From contig CADCXD010000009.1 of the NCBI GenBank assembly GCA_902806575.1, positions 2,790,001 to 2,854,000 of the forward strand: a stretch of 64,000 nt of DNA, given 5' to 3'. This DNA is from Jackrogersella multiformis (Eukaryota > Ascomycota > Sordariomycetes > Xylariales > Hypoxylaceae). This document shows positions 59,360 to 64,000 of this stretch, piece after piece. Positions within the stretch are counted from its first letter, which is position 1. Every line of letters starts with the position of its first letter. Below the pieces are notes generated by a model, which made no database searches, had not been told where the DNA came from, and saw only the letters and a list, made by a program, of their open reading frames with translations. The position numbers and the translations under genes are program-made.

Positions 59360-62300
59360 ATGCATTTACCGGTTCAAACCTTGTCAATTGCGCTGCTGCT
59401 AGCTCTACCTGCAGCCGTTCGCGCCGTATTCAAAGACGAGGTCGGTCACATCGACTACCACCACGAGCTCCTCGGCGTCCCCCAACGCGACACTACCTTC
59501 TTCCACCGGCCGAGACCTCAAGATAAAGCAAGCCTTCTATACACCCTCAGCGACCTAGGCATTCTAGGTGCCGTCAACCCCGGAAATGGTGCCGTCGTAT
59601 GGCGGCAACTGTTAGGCAAGAATATTACCAATGGGGGAGGACACCTAAGGGCCGGCGAGGATGAGACGTGGCTGGCAACTGCCCTTGGAAGCTCTGTGCA
59701 TGCATGGGATGCTATCAGCGGCCGTAATGTCTGGACTCTGGATTTCGATGGGTCCGTCAAGGACCTTGAGCTCATGGAGATGACGGAGAAGGACCGTAAA
59801 GATGTCCTAGCCTTACACCAAGAGGATGGCGCAACAGTTACTCGAAGACTACACGGTACGGAAGGACGCGTGGTGTGGGAGTTCAGGGAGGTCACTGGCG
59901 ATGTGCCTTTACAGATCAGCACCAACATCGGGAAGGTCTTCGTTGTTACTCTACATGGCTCGCTACTGTCCTACAACCTAAAAGTTATTGTCCTGGATAC
60001 TTTAACTGGAAAGAAGCTCGATGAGATTCTGATTGGAACAAAGGGCGACGTCCAGAAGCCGGAGGATGTGCAGTTCGTCGGCGCGAACTCTGCCGCTCCG
60101 GTCGTCGCTTGGACGGATAACACTCTGACGAAACTAAAGGTCAACGTCCTCGGCTCTAAGAGCAAGCAGGAGTTCCCTCTTGTAGCTGATGCAGTGAGCG
60201 TGGAGGTCCACGCTCCGCATACGGTTCGATCATCGCCACATTTCCTAGTACACACCCGGACTAAGACGGGAAGCAAGGCGGATGTATTCCATGTCGATCT
60301 CAAGAGCAATGCCATCACTAAAGCATATGATCTACCATTGCTCGAGGGAGGAAGCGCTTTCTCTACTAGTTCAGATGCTGCCAATGTCTACTTTACCCGA
60401 GTTACAACCGACGAAGTTATTGTTACCTCGTCGATCTCGCACGGTATCCTAGGTCGTTGGTCTCTTAAGGCTGGAGCTGAGAACCCAATTGCTGTACATG
60501 GCGCCTCTGAGGTCGTCAAGAAATCGGAGGACAACTACGCCGTAAGATCGGCTATTGTCACCGACGCCGACGACTGGACGCAAATCGTTAATGGCGATTT
60601 GTCTTGGACTAGACCTGAAGGCCTAAGTGGTGCTGTTGCCGCTACGTGGGCGGAAATTCCCGAGTCTGAAGATCTAGCTAAGACGTTGGAGGCTGAAGCT
60701 CATACTGATCCCTGGTCTGCTTTCGTTCACCGGGTGACCCGTCATATCGACGAGCTTCAGTACTTGCCGGCTTTCTTACAGGCTATTCCCCGACGGCTTA
60801 TGGCCAGTATTCTAGGCTCGGAAACTTCGGGGTCTAGCGGTACTCTCTCACGTGACAGTTTTGGATTCAACAAACTTGCAGTTTTAGCAACTAGGCGAGG
60901 CAAACTTTACGGCCTCGATGTTGGCAACCATGGGAAGATTGTTTGGTCCAAGTCGGCCAATGAAACCCCTGGAGGGAAGCCTTGGGATGTAAGGGCCATC
61001 CACGCCGACGATGCCAAGGGATTTGTCACCGTCCGCGGGGCTAATGGTGAATTCATCATTGTCAAATCTGATACTGGCAAGACTATCGAATCAATGCCAG
61101 CTGGCTTGTTCCCAAAGGTTGAAAGCGCCGTCCTAGTAGACAGCGATGCGGGGCCTTGGTTGTTGCCCATCGGTGAAGGTGGGAAGGTTGCCGAGTTTCA
61201 AAGTTCATTTGCTCCCAAGCAGACTGTCATCACGCGGACTAGTGATGGCGGGATCAGGGGTGTGAAGTTTGTGTCTAAGGGCGAACAAGCTGTTGAGGTC
61301 CCGACCTGGATTTTCACCCCCCCTGCGGGACAGAAGATCGTCGAGGTCGCAAGCCGATCCGAACATGATCCGATTGCTTCGATAGGCAGGGTACTAGGAG
61401 ACCGAACTGTCAAGTATAAGTACTTGAATCCCAACACTTTGGTTGTTGCCACAGTAGATGAGGAAGCTACTTCACTTACGGTCTATCTCCTGGATACAGT
61501 GTCTGGGCAAGTCTTGACTTCGTCGACGTACGAGGGGATTGACCCAACAAAGGAAATCACCTGTGCCGTGGCTGAGAACTGGTACTTGTGCTCGTTCTTC
61601 GGCGAATACCAATTACGAGACTCACAGCCACAGCACTTAAAGGGGTACCAAGTGATTGTCTCTGACCTCTATGAGTCGGACAACGCGAACGACCGCGGTC
61701 CCCTCGGCGACGCAGTTAACTTCTCGTCGCTGGACCCGATCGACCTACCCACCGGACCATATCTTCCATCAGTTGTATCAAAAACGTTTATCCTCTCGGG
61801 GCCCATAACGTCGCTGGCGGTGACGAAGACGCGCCAGGGAATCACCAGCAGGCAGCTGCTAGCGTACATGCCCGAGTCCCACGCCATCGTAGGCATCCCA
61901 CGACTAGCGCTGGAGCCGCGCCGGCCGGTGGGCAGGGACCCCACGCCGGCGGAGCTGGAAGAGGGCCTGTCGAGATACGTGCCGGCCATCGAGCTCAACC
62001 CGCAGATGCAGATCACGCACCAGCGGGAGGTGTTCGGGGTCAAGGAGATCATCACCAGCCCGGCGGTGCTCGAGAGCACGTGCCTGGTGCTCGCGTACGG
62101 CGTCGACGTGTTCGGGACCAGGGTCGCGCCCAGCCTCGCGTTCGACGTCCTGGGCAAGGGCTTCAACAAGCTGGCGCTGGTGGGCACCGTCGTGGCGCTC
62201 GTGCTGGGGGTCGGCGTGCTTAGGCCCATGGTGAGTTGTTCTTTTTTTTTTCGTTACTTTGCTGTGCTGGTTATACGTAAAGTTGGAGGGGGGAAGGGGA

Positions 62301-62404
62301 GAGGGGAAGGATGAGAAGTGAGAATGGGGCTAGATTGAGAGAGATTTACTAACAGCTGCGTATAGGTCCGCAAGAAGCAGATCGACGCCCGGTGGATGTC
62401 GTAG
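59360..62404 (+). CDS. EMC1: ER membrane protein complex subunit 1 (EMC1)
   Basis: Two exons (59360-62230 and 62366-62404) give 969 aa. A signal peptide (MHLPVQTLSIALLLALPAAVRA) is followed by FKDEVGHIDYHHELLGVP and a PQQ-like beta-propeller luminal region (repeats such as GAVVWRQLLG, GRNVWTLDFDG, GRVVWEF). The C-terminal EMC1/DUF1620 portion has LLAYMPESHAIVGIPRLALEPRRP, FGVKEIITSPAVLESTCLVLAYG and SLAFDVLGKGFNKLALVGTV. It ends with a single transmembrane helix and, after the last intron, the short cytosolic tail VRKKQIDARWMS. The EMC inserts tail-anchored and multipass proteins into the ER membrane. Exon 1 runs uninterrupted for 2.9 kb; the 135-nt terminal intron is needed to reach the conserved tail. 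Confidence 0.95.
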
Positions 62405-63831
62405 ATGAGCTGATAGGCGTGCTTACGAAACGGAAACGAAAGGTCGTAAGGGGGTTACATGCGGAAAGGTGACTGACTGAACGAGTGGTAATCAAATGAA
62501 TGGTAACTAAACGAGAAAAAGGGGGAAAGGGGTAAGCCGGGACGAAGAGGGAAGAGAGGAATAGACATGAATGAATTGGGGTCATGAGGGCGGATTGTAT
62601 ATTAATTTCCGTAGGGGCGGTGGTGCTAGGAGTGTTACGAATTGGAAGAGTGTCACTTCGCTCGTGGGTGGTGTCGAATATATTTTTCATGTTAGTTTAT
62701 GAGCGGTTCTTGGTGCCATGTGTTATATACCTGTGTGTCCGTGTGTGTATGCGATGACCTTAGCTTCTGTTATAAGCGTCAGTCTCTTGCGATGCTCACC
62801 TCTTAGGCCGCATAGGCTCGAAGATTGTCCATATACCTACCTAGGTAGGTAATCATCACAACTTTCTATGCCAGCATAAATTCAGGTTAAGTATACTAAT
62901 TATAAACAGATAGAAAAGGTACGAGTACCTAGGCAAATAATGGTTTTGAACAGCCGTAAGGAAGAGGTACCGACCTGGATAAATGCCAAAGACGAAAGCA
63001 AGAATGCCGTCGCATGACTTTAGTACTATTCTCATTCTGGTACGGTAAAAACCTATAAAGGTTGTTGCTCCTCGGCTTCTTCCTCTCTCCCTCCCTCCCT
63101 CAAAACCTCTTCTTGTTTAAAACGAAGCTTAGTAATATAACACTCTCTGAGCTTGTTGTCCGCGCCAATGCCACCGTTGGTGTTTCGATGCTGAACTAAT
63201 GAGTTTATGTACCTCTAGGTGTATCGGCAATGGGTATACCATAGAGCAGATAATATCCGTGCCGATAGACGATTTGTGTTTGCGTGTTCTATGTGGCCTC
63301 AAGAGGTAGGAATAGAGGGATGGGGTTAATGAAAGTGGTTTCACTTCATCTTTACAGTACGCTTTTATCTCTTCCCTCTTAAAGGTTACCTGTAGCTTAC
63401 GCCGTATGTAAACTTACTTGCCTACCTCCCTAGGCATAGAGAAGTAGATATCTAAATATCCTCTACTGTTCTTACGCCACCTAAGTATCTACGTAGTAAT
63501 AAAAGTACAAAATTCTGAGAGGAGACGACTCGGTTATACCTTTATAATGACTTATGTTTTAAAATAGAATTTTAACCCCCTTTAACTCATCCGGCTTAGA
63601 ATCATAGTATCAAATCACATAACATTGTGGGCCGATACTTGAATTGTTCTTTATTCATCTTCTCCATCCTCGTTTCCTATCTTCTCTGTATTTTCTATCG
63701 TAACACCTCTCCATCTCCATCTCTAGTCATATCTCTTAGTTCGCAAAACACCAAGTGCTAAATACGACTATTAATCAATCCCTAGTCCCTCACCCTAATC
63801 CCTTGCCCGTATCAACCATCCACCCTCACAC
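62405..63831. other. Intergenic region between EMC1 and aspartyl-tRNA synthetase 3' ends
   Basis: Convergent 3' ends with UTR-like sequence. One exact 18-nt TACCTACCTAGGTAGGTA palindrome is at 62834-62851. Frames at 62349-62690 and 63129-63344 are unrecognised. Confidence 0.5.
62834..62851. repeat. 18-nt palindrome TACCTACCTAGGTAGGTA, copy 3
   Basis: This is the third identical copy of the self-complementary 18-mer. It sits about 430 bases downstream of EMC1. Flanking sequence differs from the other two copies. Confidence 0.85.
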
Positions 63832-64000
63832 CTAAGGTGTCAGCCTCTTCGGCGTGCGGGGGTAATAGCTGGTCAGATGCACGCTGGGCAGGTTCAAGTA
63901 CCAGGCGACGACGCGGTCGAGCCCGATGCCGCCGCCGCCGTGCGGCGGGACGCCGGCGGAGCGGAAGACGTCGACGTACTCCTTGATGCCGGAGCTGGCG
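63832..64000 (-). CDS. Aspartyl-tRNA synthetase, C-terminal end (partial)
   Basis: Only the last 56 codons are in the window; the gene continues past the right edge. The translation contains GIKEYVDVFRSAGVPPHGGG, then GIGLDRVVAWYLNLP (class II motif 3 with its ATP-binding Arg), and ends in SYYPRTPKRLTP, the typical C terminus of class IIb aspartyl-tRNA synthetases. The enzyme charges tRNA-Asp. Compared with the usual GGGIGLERV, the Glu is Asp here. Whether this is the cytosolic form or a paralogue cannot be judged from the fragment. Asparaginyl-tRNA synthetase is the main alternative, but the PHGGGG/PRTPKR end fits AspRS better. Confidence 0.83.
   Translation of the reverse strand, partial: ASSGIKEYVDVFRSAGVPPHGGGGIGLDRVVAWYLNLPSVHLTSYYPRTPKRLTP

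Overview
This window comes from a filamentous ascomycete fungus (Pezizomycotina, most likely a Sordariomycete). The evidence is many short spliceosomal introns of about 45-150 nt with GTRNGT donors and CTAAC-like branch points, a fungal GAL4-type Zn2Cys6 regulator, Pezizomycotina-style NLR and ankyrin genes, and recognisable fungal orthologues of MED17, PFK, NC2-beta, COX16, ATR and EMC1. The order-level placement is inference. All exon structures were built by hand from splice signals, reading phase and remembered family sequence.

Left part (1-10 kb): a tRNA-like Pol III element with a long hairpin (170-266); an intact five-exon NOD-like receptor with patatin, NB-ARC and TPR domains (1390-4714); and a SNF2/RING translocase of the Uls1 type (6560-9603).

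Centre-left (10-32 kb): MED17 on the minus strand; 6-phosphofructokinase on the plus strand; a head-to-head pair of an NmrA-like NAD(P)-binding protein (minus) and a Zn2Cys6 transcription factor (plus) whose shared 393-bp promoter carries a perfect CGG-type palindrome; a secreted-then-anchored single-pass membrane protein with a lectin-like ectodomain; and an Arg/Glu-rich nuclear-type protein with a conserved C-terminal block.

Centre-right (32-48 kb): a minus-strand STAND N-domain/ankyrin gene with an apparent one-base frameshift in its first exon; NC2-beta (Dr1) with an unusually long first intron; a divergent SDR / FAD-oxidoreductase pair; an uncharacterised 210-aa protein; and COX16, divergent from the ATR gene.

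Right part (48-64 kb): the 12-exon ATR/Mec1 checkpoint kinase (uvsB/mus-9 orthologue, about 2456 aa, including one GC-AG intron); a PARP-type zinc-finger protein with a lysine-rich AT-hook tail; EMC1; and the 3' end of an aspartyl-tRNA synthetase at the right edge.

Most genes are housekeeping. The accessory or conflict-type content is the NLR and the broken ankyrin/STAND gene. Intergenic DNA is long (up to 3 kb) and carries two recurring short motifs: an 18-nt palindrome, TACCTACCTAGGTAGGTA, in three exact copies, and a decamer, TTCCAAGGTT, in six exact copies. I saw no transposon, CRISPR array, rRNA or secondary-metabolite cluster. I also see no clearly new multi-gene system. The best candidates for something undescribed are the tRNA-like hairpin element and the dispersed motifs.
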